Source of the DNA: Oscillospiraceae bacterium
Lineage (GTDB): Bacteria; Bacillota; Clostridia; Oscillospirales; Ruminococcaceae
Reading direction: 5' to 3'
DNA length: 64,000 bases
Assembly: GCA_015067175.1 (NCBI GenBank)
Contig: SVMX01000006.1
Location: 111,105 to 175,104, forward strand
The position numbers and the translations under genes were made by a program. The notes beneath the pieces were generated by a model. It worked only from the letters and a program-made list of their open reading frames with translations. It did not search any database and was not told where the DNA came from. Below are positions 53,920 through 62,155 of this stretch, piece after piece. Position 1 is the first letter of the stretch. Each line of letters begins with the position of its first letter.

Positions 53920-55278
53920 TCATATTGTAATAAACAATGATGAGAAGAATATCACAAGCATAAACACGGGGCAAACAAACTTCACCATGATGCGATACAG
54001 CTTCTTCATACGGAATTTAGTACCTATCTCGACCTCGTCCTCAACATATTTTGTCTTAACGACATAGCCGATAAGAATACAGGTAAACAAAGCAACAAGA
54101 GGCATAATGATGTTATTGCTTATGAAATCAAAGAAATCAAGGAACTGTCTGTCCATGATCTTAACATCAGCCCAGATGCTTGACCCGAATACAGAAAGCA
54201 GTCCGATAACAAAGGAGAAGCCGATCACGACAAGACAAGCGTGCATACGCTTCAGTTTGAACTTTTCAACGATGATAGAAACGATAGTTTCCATCAGAGA
54301 TATCGACGAGGTAAGCGCCGCAAGGCTCACAAGCAGGAAGAATACCAGACCAACTATCCAGCCGAAATCGGGCGATATTGCTTCAAACACCTTAGGCAGT
54401 GTGTCAAACATAAGACCGGGGCCTTGTCCGAGCTTTTCGGGGTCACCGCCATTGAATGCAAAAACAGGCGGAATTATCATCATACCAGCAAGGAAAGCTA
54501 CGCCCGTATCGAATATCTCAATATAGTGCACAGAGGTTTCGATACTGTCGGTCTTTCTCATGTATGAGCCGTATGTTACCATGATACCCATAGCTATCGA
54601 CATTGAATAGAAAAGCTGTCCCATAGCCGCAACAATTGTCATGACCGAGAAATTCTCGAAGTTTGGCGTTACATAATACATAAAGCCGTCCATAGCGCCG
54701 TCAAGTGTAAGAACATAAATACCAACGCCAAGTGAAATTATTACAAGCACAGGCATAAGCACCTTGCTGAACTTCTCTATACCCTTTTCAACGCCGAGCA
54801 TAACTACCAGTGCGGTAAGTCCCATATAGACCGCTAAGAAAAGCATTGGCTCGCCCGCGCTGCTGATATAGCCGCTGAAAAAGCCCTCAGAAGCAAGCTG
54901 TGCCGAGCCGCCGCTCATATACATAGTGAGGTATTTAAACACCCAGCCACCTATTACACAGTAATAAGGGAAGATAATGCACGGAACAAGCGAAGCGACC
55001 CAACCGAGCGGTTTGAACTTTGAACAGGCTGTACTGTAGGCGCCGATGACGCTCTTGCCTGTTTTTCTGCCAAGCGCTATCTCAGTAACGAGCAGCGCAA
55101 AACCGAACGTAACAGACAGAATAAGATAGGTCAGAAGAAACATTCCGCCGCCATACTGAGCGGCAAGATAAGGAAATCTCCAGATATTACCTAAACCGAC
55201 AGCAGAGCCTGCCGCGGCAAGAATAAAACCTACTTTCGACGAAAATCCGCCTTTTGAGGCGGCTGTTTTTGATGACAT
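53920..55278 (-). CDS. Sodium-dependent SNF family transporter
   Basis: A 452-residue integral membrane protein with about 11-12 helices. The opening FILAAAGSAVGLGNIWRFPY is the neurotransmitter:sodium symporter signature (LeuT-like, Na+ site). GNGG-type and FYSMSIAMGIMVTYGSY match helix 6 of this family. It imports an amino acid or related solute with Na+. It has its own promoter and terminator. Confidence 0.95.
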   Translation of the reverse strand: MSSKTAASKGGFSSKVGFILAAAGSAVGLGNIWRFPYLAAQYGGGMFLLTYLILSVTFGFALLVTEIALGRKTGKSVIGAYSTACSKFKPLGWVASLVPCIIFPYYCVIGGWVFKYLTMYMSGGSAQLASEGFFSGYISSAGEPMLFLAVYMGLTALVVMLGVEKGIEKFSKVLMPVLVIISLGVGIYVLTLDGAMDGFMYYVTPNFENFSVMTIVAAMGQLFYSMSIAMGIMVTYGSYMRKTDSIETSVHYIEIFDTGVAFLAGMMIIPPVFAFNGGDPEKLGQGPGLMFDTLPKVFEAISPDFGWIVGLVFFLLVSLAALTSSISLMETIVSIIVEKFKLKRMHACLVVIGFSFVIGLLSVFGSSIWADVKIMDRQFLDFFDFISNNIIMPLVALFTCILIGYVVKTKYVEDEVEIGTKFRMKKLYRIMVKFVCPVFMLVIFFSSLFITI

Positions 55279-55311
55279 AATTTAATCTCCCAAAAAAGCA
55301 ATATTTAGTTA

Positions 55312-55340
55312 ATTATAAATCATATCAGCATCAATGTCAA
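55312..55340 (-). promoter_or_regulatory. Consensus sigma-A promoter of the SNF transporter
   Basis: A perfect TTGACA, 17 bases and TATAAT on the minus strand, about 35 bases before the ATG. Confidence 0.85.
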
Positions 55341-55355
55341 GCATTTTCGACAAAA

Positions 55356-55385
55356 AATGTCCCTCCTTTTTACAGGAGGGACATT
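55356..55385 (-). terminator. Terminator of the SPFH gene
   Basis: A perfect 12-base stem with a six-base loop, then a T-run (TTTTTTG) on the minus strand. It lies immediately past the SPFH stop at 55398. Confidence 0.85.
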
Positions 55386-55397
55386 CACTAAAAATCA

Positions 55398-56747
55398 TTA
55401 AACTATATCGTTTGCGTCAAAACCGTCGCCGCACTCGGGGCAGAACTTAGGAGGATTGTGAGGATCTGCAGGCTCCCAACCGCACTTGTCGCACTTGTAG
55501 AGAGGTGCTCCTGCGGGCTTGGGCTTGCCGCATTCCTGACAGAACTTACCCTTGTTCTGAGCGCCGCAAGAACAAGACCAGAAGCCACTGTCCGCGGGCT
55601 TGGGAGAGCCGCACTGCTGACAGAACTTGCTTGTGTTCTCGGTGCCGCAGCTGCACTTCCAAGCACCTGCTGCAGGAGCCGCAGGTGCAGCGGGAGCGGG
55701 TGCTGCCTGTGCCTGCTGCTGCATCATATTCTGCTGTTGCTGCATAGCGTTCATTTGATAGAAATTCTGAGCATTCATGCCGCCCTGCATCTGAGCCATG
55801 TTCATGCCCATAAAGCCGACCATTGCGCCGCCGGAGTTACCTGCTGCGGTCTTCATAGCCTCAGCCTGAGCCTCAACAAGGGTTGCACCTGCCATACCGG
55901 GGTCACGCATAACAGCCTTGCGCTGAAGCTCTGTGATCATATCCTGATCTTCCTTGGGAAGAGTTACGGAGTTAAGGTTAAAGGACTCAACGCGCATACC
56001 ACGCATATCGCCCCATCTCTTTGAAAGTATCTCGTTGAGAGCATCGCAGATCTCCATTGTGTGTGCGGTAAGACCGCTAGGACGGATACCCTGCTCGGAG
56101 AACTTGCCGAATGCGGGCTGAAGCGCATTGAGTATCTCAGACTTCAGCATGCTGTCCATATTGCTTCTTGTGTAAGTATCTGTGATATTACCGCAAACGT
56201 TTGTGTAGAACAGAATGGGGTTTGTGATACGGTAGGAATATTCACCGTTGCAGCGAACGGAAACATCTACATCAAGACCGATATTTCTGTCAACAACGCG
56301 GAAAGGAATAGGATTTACCGTTCCGAAGCGGTTGCTCATTATCTCTTTAATATTGATATAGTAAACGCGCTGATCGCGGCCTGCCTCACCACCGCGAGCG
56401 ATTCTGCCGCCAACATCTTTGAGTGTGTTGAGCAGAGAATCACCGAGATTTCCGGAAAAAACAGAGGGAGAAGCGTCAGACTTAAACTCGAAAACGCCAG
56501 CTTCTGCCGCAACCTCAACTACCTTACCGTCAGCAACAACGAGTGCGCACTGACCCTCGTTTACTGCGATAGCGGAGCCATCAGTGATTATGTTATCGGA
56601 GCCCTTATTTGTGCCCTTGCTTCCAACGCGCTTGTAGCCTCTTGCTGCAAGAACGTCGGTCGACATAGCGTCGCAATATATGTATTCCTTATACTGATCC
56701 GCAAGAGTGCCGGAAACTGCATTGATTGATGCTTTAATTAATCCCAT
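55398..56747 (-). CDS. SPFH domain protein with three C-terminal zinc ribbons
   Basis: A 449-residue protein. Residues 1 to about 290 form an SPFH/virion-core-like (YdjI-type) domain: MGLIKASINAVSGTLADQYK at the start, RVYYINIKEIMSNRFG, and VESFNLNSVTLPKEDQDMI. A Met/Gln- and Ala/Pro-rich linker (about 300-360) leads to three zinc-ribbon modules with CxC, CxxC pairs: CSCGTENTSKFCQQCG, CSCGAQNKGKFCQECG and CDKCGWEP then CPECGD. The mix of an SPFH scaffold and zinc ribbons is common in clostridia. A membrane- or nucleic-acid-linked scaffold is plausible. There is no membrane helix. Confidence 0.92.
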   Translation of the reverse strand: MGLIKASINAVSGTLADQYKEYIYCDAMSTDVLAARGYKRVGSKGTNKGSDNIITDGSAIAVNEGQCALVVADGKVVEVAAEAGVFEFKSDASPSVFSGNLGDSLLNTLKDVGGRIARGGEAGRDQRVYYINIKEIMSNRFGTVNPIPFRVVDRNIGLDVDVSVRCNGEYSYRITNPILFYTNVCGNITDTYTRSNMDSMLKSEILNALQPAFGKFSEQGIRPSGLTAHTMEICDALNEILSKRWGDMRGMRVESFNLNSVTLPKEDQDMITELQRKAVMRDPGMAGATLVEAQAEAMKTAAGNSGGAMVGFMGMNMAQMQGGMNAQNFYQMNAMQQQQNMMQQQAQAAPAPAAPAAPAAGAWKCSCGTENTSKFCQQCGSPKPADSGFWSCSCGAQNKGKFCQECGKPKPAGAPLYKCDKCGWEPADPHNPPKFCPECGDGFDANDIV

Positions 56748-56782
56748 AATACTTTCTCCTTTCGAAATTACAAGATAATATT

Positions 56783-56811
56783 ATTTTACAGCAAAAACAC
56801 CAAATTGTCAA
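56783..56811 (-). promoter_or_regulatory. Sigma-A promoter of the SPFH gene
   Basis: A perfect TTGACA, 17 bases and TAAAAT on the minus strand, about 35 bases before the ATG. Confidence 0.8.
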
Positions 56812-56870
56812 TATATTGAGCATACTTTTTTTGTTAAAATCAGCATACAAAAATTTTATATATCTCTATC

Positions 56871-56899
56871 TTGACAAATCATGCCGTTTGTAGTATAAT
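56871..56899 (+). promoter_or_regulatory. Consensus sigma-A promoter of tRNA-Pro
   Basis: A perfect TTGACA, 17 bases and TATAAT, 12 bases before the tRNA. Confidence 0.88.
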
Positions 56900-56911
56900 G
56901 TTATAGTTAAT

Positions 56912-56987
56912 CGGGGTGTGGCGCAGTTGGTAGCGCGCGAAGTTTGGGACTTCGATGCCGCAGGTTCGAATCCTGTCACTCCGACCA
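56912..56987 (+). tRNA. tRNA-Pro (anticodon TGG)
   Basis: A 76-base tRNA with a seven-pair acceptor stem (one G-T pair) ending in encoded CCA. The anticodon arm CGAAG, TTTGGGA, CTTCG places TGG at 56945-56947. GGTTCGAATCC forms the T arm. It decodes CCN proline codons, mainly CCA. Confidence 0.97.
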
Positions 56988-56997
56988 AATGAGCGAA

Positions 56998-57033
56998 CCC
57001 ACGTATTTGAACCTTAGTTGTAAAATACGTGGG
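56998..57033 (+). terminator. First terminator after tRNA-Pro
   Basis: An 11-base stem (CCCACGTATTT with its complement) and a 14-base loop, followed by ATTTTTC. Confidence 0.75.
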
Positions 57034-57048
57034 ATTTTTCATATCTCA

Positions 57049-57068
57049 AACGGCTTAACAGAGCCGTT
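57049..57068 (+). terminator. Second terminator after tRNA-Pro
   Basis: A perfect seven-base stem with a six-base loop, followed by TTTTTATTTT. Confidence 0.75.
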
Positions 57069-57085
57069 TTTTATTTTATGTAAAC

Positions 57086-57192
57086 TTTACACAATTTTAA
57101 AAAAGCAGATAAAATTTGATCAAAACACATTTTAGGAATTTGACGCGAACTTAGGCAGCCAATCCGAACAAAACTTTGGATTGGCTGCTTTA
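57086..57192 (+). ncRNA. Possible small RNA with its own promoter and terminator
   Basis: TTTACA (57086-57091), an 18-base spacer and TAAAAT (57110-57115) precede a region ending in an 11-base perfect hairpin (57155-57188) followed by TTTATTTATG. A transcript of about 70 bases with no evident ORF would result. There is no protein-coding evidence, so this is tentative. Confidence 0.3.
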
Positions 57193-57212
57193 TTTATGAC
57201 TCAATATAACAC

Positions 57213-57255
57213 AAAACCGTTTTTTCAACACTCATTCTGGTGAAAAAACGGTTTT
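57213..57255 (-). terminator. Terminator of the gene ending at 57260
   Basis: A perfect 15-base inverted repeat with a 13-base loop. On the minus strand the far arm ends in TTTTG. Confidence 0.7.
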
Positions 57256-57259
57256 AATT

Positions 57260-58078
57260 TTACAAATACTGTCTGATATTCTCTATCCATTCCTCATCGT
57301 TTGTTATTTCAGCAATTTTTATTGCTTTTTCTTTGTTGTATTCGTAATTTTCTGTGTCTCTCATTATTTTTAATCTGTCTGCTATTATTTCAGCACCAGG
57401 CCAGTTCATATCCTGTAACCAGATAAAACAATCTATCAGCCAAGGGCTTAACTGCTCGTCTGTTTTTTTGCTTAATACAAGCGCACAATTTTCCCACAGA
57501 CTTTTTGATTCGCCACCTATTGTCGGCTGAAATAAATGTCCGAGCCATTTTATTTCAGAAGCAAGCCGGATTCCCTTCTCCTGAATTTCGATTGTATTCT
57601 TATAAGACAGCATTTTTAATATTTCTTCATTCGATATATCAGGCTTGAATCTTCTATCTTCAAACCACGACTTTTTGGTCAATTCATTCCACATAATTAC
57701 AGACTTTTTAAAAAGAAAAGTTATGCACACATACCCGTCTAAATTATCAAGAAAGTCTAAAACCCCATAGCGATACGCTGAATTTACATTTATTTCTTCA
57801 AAACCCATAATTATAGTGTCGTTATATTCTTGAAATGAGGCATCTGAACTCTTTTCGTCGTTAACGGCTACATCCAGCACAATTACATCCTCGAACACAA
57901 TGACGCCTTCATCAGATGAATGAGCCTTACCGTTTGGATTTTCAGGATGTTCGGCATCTATCTCCATCCATTCCATTTCAAGAGTAAGTGCTGAACCTTT
58001 CAAAAATAATTTTTTGGCACAGCAATCGTGAAGAGAAATATATTTTGTGGTATTGATACTTTTAACTTTATAATTCAT
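57260..58078 (-). CDS. Unknown protein with DUF5071-like C-terminal region
   Basis: A soluble protein of 272 residues, with no signal or membrane segment. The C-terminal 120 residues contain SPWLIDCFIWLQDMNWPGA, which resembles the DUF5071 family (a small domain often next to toxins or immunity genes). The N-terminal part is a separate, beta-rich domain. The sequence is more AT-rich than its neighbours. It has its own promoter and terminator, and AGAGGTGAGAG before the ATG. Toxin-immunity or orphan immunity is only a guess. Confidence 0.65.
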   Translation of the reverse strand: MNYKVKSINTTKYISLHDCCAKKLFLKGSALTLEMEWMEIDAEHPENPNGKAHSSDEGVIVFEDVIVLDVAVNDEKSSDASFQEYNDTIIMGFEEINVNSAYRYGVLDFLDNLDGYVCITFLFKKSVIMWNELTKKSWFEDRRFKPDISNEEILKMLSYKNTIEIQEKGIRLASEIKWLGHLFQPTIGGESKSLWENCALVLSKKTDEQLSPWLIDCFIWLQDMNWPGAEIIADRLKIMRDTENYEYNKEKAIKIAEITNDEEWIENIRQYL

Positions 58079-58097
58079 AACCTCTCACCTCTTTCTG

Positions 58098-58126
58098 ATT
58101 ATACCACACCACCCATACAAAGTAAA
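58098..58126 (-). promoter_or_regulatory. Sigma-A promoter of the 57260 gene
   Basis: TTTACT, 17 bases and TATAAT with an extended TGG before -10, on the minus strand. Confidence 0.75.
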
Positions 58127-58158
58127 GAAAAATCTATTTTGACCACTATTTACATCGT

Positions 58159-58192
58159 TCCGCCAAGCCTTATCTGAATGAGGCTCGGCGGA
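58159..58192. terminator. GC-rich hairpin after the GNAT gene, with T-run on the plus side
   Basis: A 12-base stem with one mismatch or G-T pair and a ten-base loop. The T-rich tail (ATTTTGTTTATT) lies on the plus strand, whereas the gene ending at 58209 is on the minus strand. Its direction is therefore unclear. Confidence 0.45.
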
Positions 58193-58208
58193 ATTTTGTT
58201 TATTACGA

Positions 58209-58736
58209 TTACAAAGCTATCCAAAATCTTTTTAAATTCTCATTTTCATTCGGCTCATGTACCGTAGACTCATAAATGCCGCCGTTTGCTAGGATAGTCT
58301 TTTCACTGCCGATGTTCCCGTCTATACAAGTGATAAGCACCTTTTCAAGCCCGATTTCCTTGCAACAAGGCAAAGCCATTTTAAGCATTTCCTTTGCGTA
58401 ACCCTTACGCCTTTCGCTTGGCCTTACGGAATAACCGATATGACCGCCGAATTTTTCAAGAAAATCATTCAAATAATGCCTTATCTGAATCATTCCGACC
58501 AGCTTATTATCGCTCTCACGAATGAAAAAGAATTGAGTAGCAGGAACCAAATGAGAGGGAACAGTTGTCGGCTCCTCGTAATTCCTACATACGTTTATGT
58601 ATTCTTCAGGATCATCAATTCTGCGGAGAGATCCCGTTCCGTCCATCGCGCTGCCAATATCTAAAAATTCTTGCCTATATTCTGTAATTTGTGCAGCATA
58701 TTCACTCGACGGTCTTACTAAAATTAATTCTTCCAT
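58209..58736 (-). CDS. GNAT family N-acetyltransferase
   Basis: A single GNAT domain of 175 residues: LVRPSSEYAAQITEYRQEF at the N-terminus, HIGYSVRPSERRKGYAKEML for acetyl-CoA binding, and CIDGNIGSEKTILANGG near the end. The target is unknown. AAGGT precedes the ATG. It is the last gene of the XRE-ImmA-headed run, six bases from the next gene upstream. Confidence 0.9.
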   Translation of the reverse strand: MEELILVRPSSEYAAQITEYRQEFLDIGSAMDGTGSLRRIDDPEEYINVCRNYEEPTTVPSHLVPATQFFFIRESDNKLVGMIQIRHYLNDFLEKFGGHIGYSVRPSERRKGYAKEMLKMALPCCKEIGLEKVLITCIDGNIGSEKTILANGGIYESTVHEPNENENLKRFWIAL

Positions 58737-58742
58737 AGTATT

Positions 58743-59444
58743 TTACCTTATAATGCACTTTTTCCTAATTGCTTCAAACCCACATTTCTCATAAAACCCC
58801 ACCAACGCGTCCTCGCACACAACATATACCGCGCTGGGTGCAAGGCTTACGGCGACCGAAGTCACCAGCTTTTTTGCAAGTCCCTCTCCCCTGTGCGCTT
58901 TTAAAGTCGCAACCTGCGATAACAGTGCTTCGCCATTGTTGTCATGCTGTACCACAAGCGCGGCTTTGCCGTCAAGCACACAGCATTTCGATATTCCGTG
59001 ACGAACACGGTGCGACATATCGAGATACCACGGCTCAAACGCTATATCAAAGCCATCTGAGATTATTTTGTACACATCAGACAGCGACGGCTCATTGTCA
59101 AATTCGGCACAGACCGAGCCGCCGCTGAATTTCATAAGATTTACGACAACGAAGCCTCGCCCAAGCTGGTTGGAGAGTACTTTTCCCGCTGCTTCACTGC
59201 AAAAGATGTCAGAAAACCCTTGCATTTGCAGGAAATCCGCAAGCTCCTCAAGGTCAGCAGTGCTGTCTAAACAAAGCACAAAAGAGCCGTCAAGCACCGA
59301 AATATAGCTGTTCCCTTGTCGATAAAAGCGGCAGAAATCATATTTTGCGCCATAGGCGTTGTAAAGCGCGTGTATTTTCTGCGCTTCAATGCCTTTTTCG
59401 GGGAGTGCAGAAAGCTCGCACGGCTCAAATATCTGCTGTATCAT
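58743..59444 (-). CDS. GNAT family N-acetyltransferase (second)
   Basis: A 233-residue protein with an N-terminal region of its own (about 1-110) and a C-terminal GNAT domain (ALLSQVATLKAHRGEGLAKK and FYEKCGFEAIRKK). The likely start is the ATG at 59444, overlapping the stop of the M42 gene (ATGA). A TTG four codons upstream is the alternative. It is translationally coupled to the aminopeptidase. The N-terminal region is not recognised. Confidence 0.85.
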   Translation of the reverse strand: MIQQIFEPCELSALPEKGIEAQKIHALYNAYGAKYDFCRFYRQGNSYISVLDGSFVLCLDSTADLEELADFLQMQGFSDIFCSEAAGKVLSNQLGRGFVVVNLMKFSGGSVCAEFDNEPSLSDVYKIISDGFDIAFEPWYLDMSHRVRHGISKCCVLDGKAALVVQHDNNGEALLSQVATLKAHRGEGLAKKLVTSVAVSLAPSAVYVVCEDALVGFYEKCGFEAIRKKCIIR

Positions 59445-60454
59445 AACTCGGCGCAAGCCTCTGCCATTGCGGCAGCAAGAGCCTTTGTAGCTTCAAAGTC
59501 GCTCATTTTTATAACGCATGAAGGCGAATGGAGATATCTGCACGGAACAGACAGCGCACAGGTGCGGATTCCGCCGTTGCTTACATGAATAGCGCCGCTG
59601 TCGTTGCCGCCAGCGACAAGAGTTTTTGTCTGTGCGGGAACGCCAAGCTTTTCGGCAGTGTCAAACGCGAGCTTGTAAAGCTCTCTGTCATAGATAGTGC
59701 TGCGATCCATATAGGAAACGACCGCGCCCTTGCCAAGCTGACAAACACGCTTGTCGCCACCAACACCCGAAAAATCGCATGCGGTTGTGGTTTCAAGCAC
59801 AAGCGCAATGTCAGGCGCAACTGTAAAGGCCGCCGCCTTTGCTCCGCGTGTGCCGACCTCCTCCTGAACAGTGAAAACGAACCACATATCATAAGGAAGC
59901 TCACTGTTTATCATATCCATCATTATAAGGCAGCCCGCGCGGTCATCAATAGCCTTACCTTTTACAAAACCGTCGCCGAAGCTGAAAAACTCCGTATCAA
60001 AGCACGCTGTGTCCCCGCGCGAAACAAGCTTTTCAGCCATTTCCGCAGAGGAAGCGCCGATGTCGATATACATATTATCGAAGTCGGGAGCCTTTTTACG
60101 CTCGTCAGCAGACTGCTGATGTGTTGCTTTCGTGCCGATAACGCCAAGTGTTCCGTTTTTGAAACGCACCGCTCTGCCAAGCACAACGCGGGGGTCTACG
60201 CCTCCCACAGCACCGAAGCGGAAAAAACCGTCAGCAGTAACATCGGTCACCATAAATCCGACCTCGTCCATATGCGCGGCGAGCATTATTTTGTTTTTCG
60301 GCGATTTTCTTCCCTTTTTGAAAACTATCAGATTTCCCAACTGGTCAACACTTACCTCGTCGGCGGTGATGTTATTCATTATATATTCGCGCACTGCGCT
60401 CTCGTCGCCCGATGTTCCGTCAAGCGTGCATATCTCTTTCAGTCTGTCAAGCAT
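59441..60454 (-). CDS. M42 family glutamyl aminopeptidase, copy 2
   Basis: A 337-residue di-zinc aminopeptidase of family M42. Metal ligands are in MLAAHMDEVGFMV, GKAIDDRAGCLIMMD, TVQEEVGTRGA (catalytic Glu) and VLETTTACDFSG. The C-terminal GGNDSGAIHVSNGGI is typical. The start is the ATG at 60454, with GGGAGG upstream, inside the end of copy 1 (eight-base overlap). It trims peptides to amino acids. The paralogue upstream has lower but clear similarity. Confidence 0.94.
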   Translation of the reverse strand: MLDRLKEICTLDGTSGDESAVREYIMNNITADEVSVDQLGNLIVFKKGRKSPKNKIMLAAHMDEVGFMVTDVTADGFFRFGAVGGVDPRVVLGRAVRFKNGTLGVIGTKATHQQSADERKKAPDFDNMYIDIGASSAEMAEKLVSRGDTACFDTEFFSFGDGFVKGKAIDDRAGCLIMMDMINSELPYDMWFVFTVQEEVGTRGAKAAAFTVAPDIALVLETTTACDFSGVGGDKRVCQLGKGAVVSYMDRSTIYDRELYKLAFDTAEKLGVPAQTKTLVAGGNDSGAIHVSNGGIRTCALSVPCRYLHSPSCVIKMSDFEATKALAAAMAEACAEL

Positions 60455-61469
60455 CGGCTTCACCTCCCGCATAGCTGCAAATAAGCTTAGCTACAGCTTC
60501 AATATCACGAATATCAACAGTTTCTATCGGCGTGTGCATATAACGTATAGGAATAGACAATGTGCAGCACTTCACGCCGCCGCGGCTTACTGAGATAGCG
60601 TCAGCATTGGTTCCCGTTGAGGACGGCATGACCTCTACTGTGAAAGGAATACCGTTACTATCGGCGAGAGCTTTCAGCCGCTCCGTCATTCCTCTGTCAA
60701 GTACGGCGGAAACTCCTACCATAGCGCCGCTGCCAAGCTGTGCTGTTTCGTGAGCAGCGCTGTCGGGAGTAGTTCCAAAGGACACGTCAACGATTATCGC
60801 TTCATCAGCTTCAATGCGCGCGGCTACTTGCTTTGCGCCGCGTTCGCCTGTTTCCTCCTGTGCGGTAAAACAAACAGCGAGGTCATAAGCAATCGGCTTT
60901 TCTTTCAGCATATCAAGTGCTGCAAGTATTGCGCAAACACCGCTTCTGTCATCGACCGCAGGCGCGGATACAAGGCTGCCGCAAAGCTCACGGAACTGCG
61001 AGTTTACGGTTATCCTGTCGCCGAGAGATACAAGCTTCTCGGCATCTTCCTTGTTCATACCTATATCAATGCAAAGCTCGCCTACCTCGGGCACCTTGCT
61101 GTGGTCAGAGGACACATGAGGCGGAAGCGTTGAAATAACTCCGTAAACATCCTTCTTTCCGTGAACAACAACGGTCTGCGCAAGCATGGTGCGCATATCA
61201 AGACCGCCGCAAGCACCTGCTTTTATAAATCCGCTGTCGTCTATATAGGTCACTATCATACCTATCCTGTCGATGTGCGCGTCGAACATGAGCGTTTTTG
61301 CGTTGGGTCTGCCGCACTTTATCAGTGCAGTGACGTTTCCGAATGCGTCTATTTCCGCATCGGGAGCGTACTCTCTCAGCAGCTCAAGCGCTGCGCAGGA
61401 AGCAGAAAATTCATCGCCCGAAACACCGATTTGCTCCGTAAGACTACGGAGCGTTTGTTTTATATCCAT
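60447..61469 (-). CDS. M42 family aminopeptidase, copy 1
   Basis: A 340-residue M42 peptidase. The metal site appears as LMFDAHIDRIGMIV, SAPAVDDRSGVCAIL, TAQEETGERGA and the late TGTNADAISVSRGGV. Compared with copy 2 the first motif is MFDAHIDR rather than MLAAHMDE. The start is the ATG at 61469, behind GAAAGGA, rather than a TTG six codons upstream. The two M42 genes overlap by eight bases and look like a tandem duplication. Confidence 0.94.
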   Translation of the reverse strand: MDIKQTLRSLTEQIGVSGDEFSASCAALELLREYAPDAEIDAFGNVTALIKCGRPNAKTLMFDAHIDRIGMIVTYIDDSGFIKAGACGGLDMRTMLAQTVVVHGKKDVYGVISTLPPHVSSDHSKVPEVGELCIDIGMNKEDAEKLVSLGDRITVNSQFRELCGSLVSAPAVDDRSGVCAILAALDMLKEKPIAYDLAVCFTAQEETGERGAKQVAARIEADEAIIVDVSFGTTPDSAAHETAQLGSGAMVGVSAVLDRGMTERLKALADSNGIPFTVEVMPSSTGTNADAISVSRGGVKCCTLSIPIRYMHTPIETVDIRDIEAVAKLICSYAGGEADA

Positions 61470-61492
61470 CTTAATATATCCTTTCAAATATG

Positions 61493-62131
61493 TTATTTGC
61501 CGCTAATCGGGTGCCTTATGACAGTACGCAGCTTTTCGGGAGCACATCTGCGCGGGTCTGACAGATAGATCTCATGATGAGATCTTCCGTTAAAATCCTC
61601 ACGATATCCGTTTTCTGCTGCAAATTTACGCATTTTTTCAATACTTGCAGGCTCGCTGTCATAGCTGCCCTTGTGCATTATCTGTACACAAAGCCCCTCG
61701 TTATAGCGAAACAGCTTTGCCTTATCAACATTCAGCTCTGGCTTTTTCTTTTTTAAAGCCGCTTTCGCCACTTCAAACACAGCTTCCCTCACAAATTCGG
61801 GCTGACGTATCATGGACTTCCAGCAAAAACGGCTTTTGTCTGTGATGTTAGTTCCGTCAAAGTCAGCATCCTCAACGCTCCAAAGACCCTCGAGCGGCGG
61901 CACGACATACTCAAAATAGCCCTCGGGCTGAGTGCCGTTCATCTTGCTCATTTTAATAGTAAAGGCCAGACCGTAAAGAAGCTCCAGCGCTTCCTTATGT
62001 TCAGCGCAAGTATTCGGGTCACCCTTGCCGTCAACGGCAATAAACACCATTTCGGGTACTTCTATCACCGTAGGCTTTGACGGCGGCTGATAAAGAGCCT
62101 TATATTCCTTTTTATAATCAAGTTTTTCCAT
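61493..62131 (-). CDS. GyrI-like small-molecule-binding domain protein
   Basis: A 212-residue GyrI/Rob-C-like domain protein: KPTVIEVPEMVFIAVDGKGDPN near the start and GLCVQIMHKGSYDSEPASI near the end. It lacks a DNA-binding domain. Such free-standing domains may bind hydrophobic drugs or act as hydrolases. GAGGTG precedes the ATG. It lies between ImmA and the M42 genes in the run. Confidence 0.88.
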   Translation of the reverse strand: MEKLDYKKEYKALYQPPSKPTVIEVPEMVFIAVDGKGDPNTCAEHKEALELLYGLAFTIKMSKMNGTQPEGYFEYVVPPLEGLWSVEDADFDGTNITDKSRFCWKSMIRQPEFVREAVFEVAKAALKKKKPELNVDKAKLFRYNEGLCVQIMHKGSYDSEPASIEKMRKFAAENGYREDFNGRSHHEIYLSDPRRCAPEKLRTVIRHPISGK

Positions 62132-62155
62132 CGCTGTTCACCTCAACAGCCTTTC

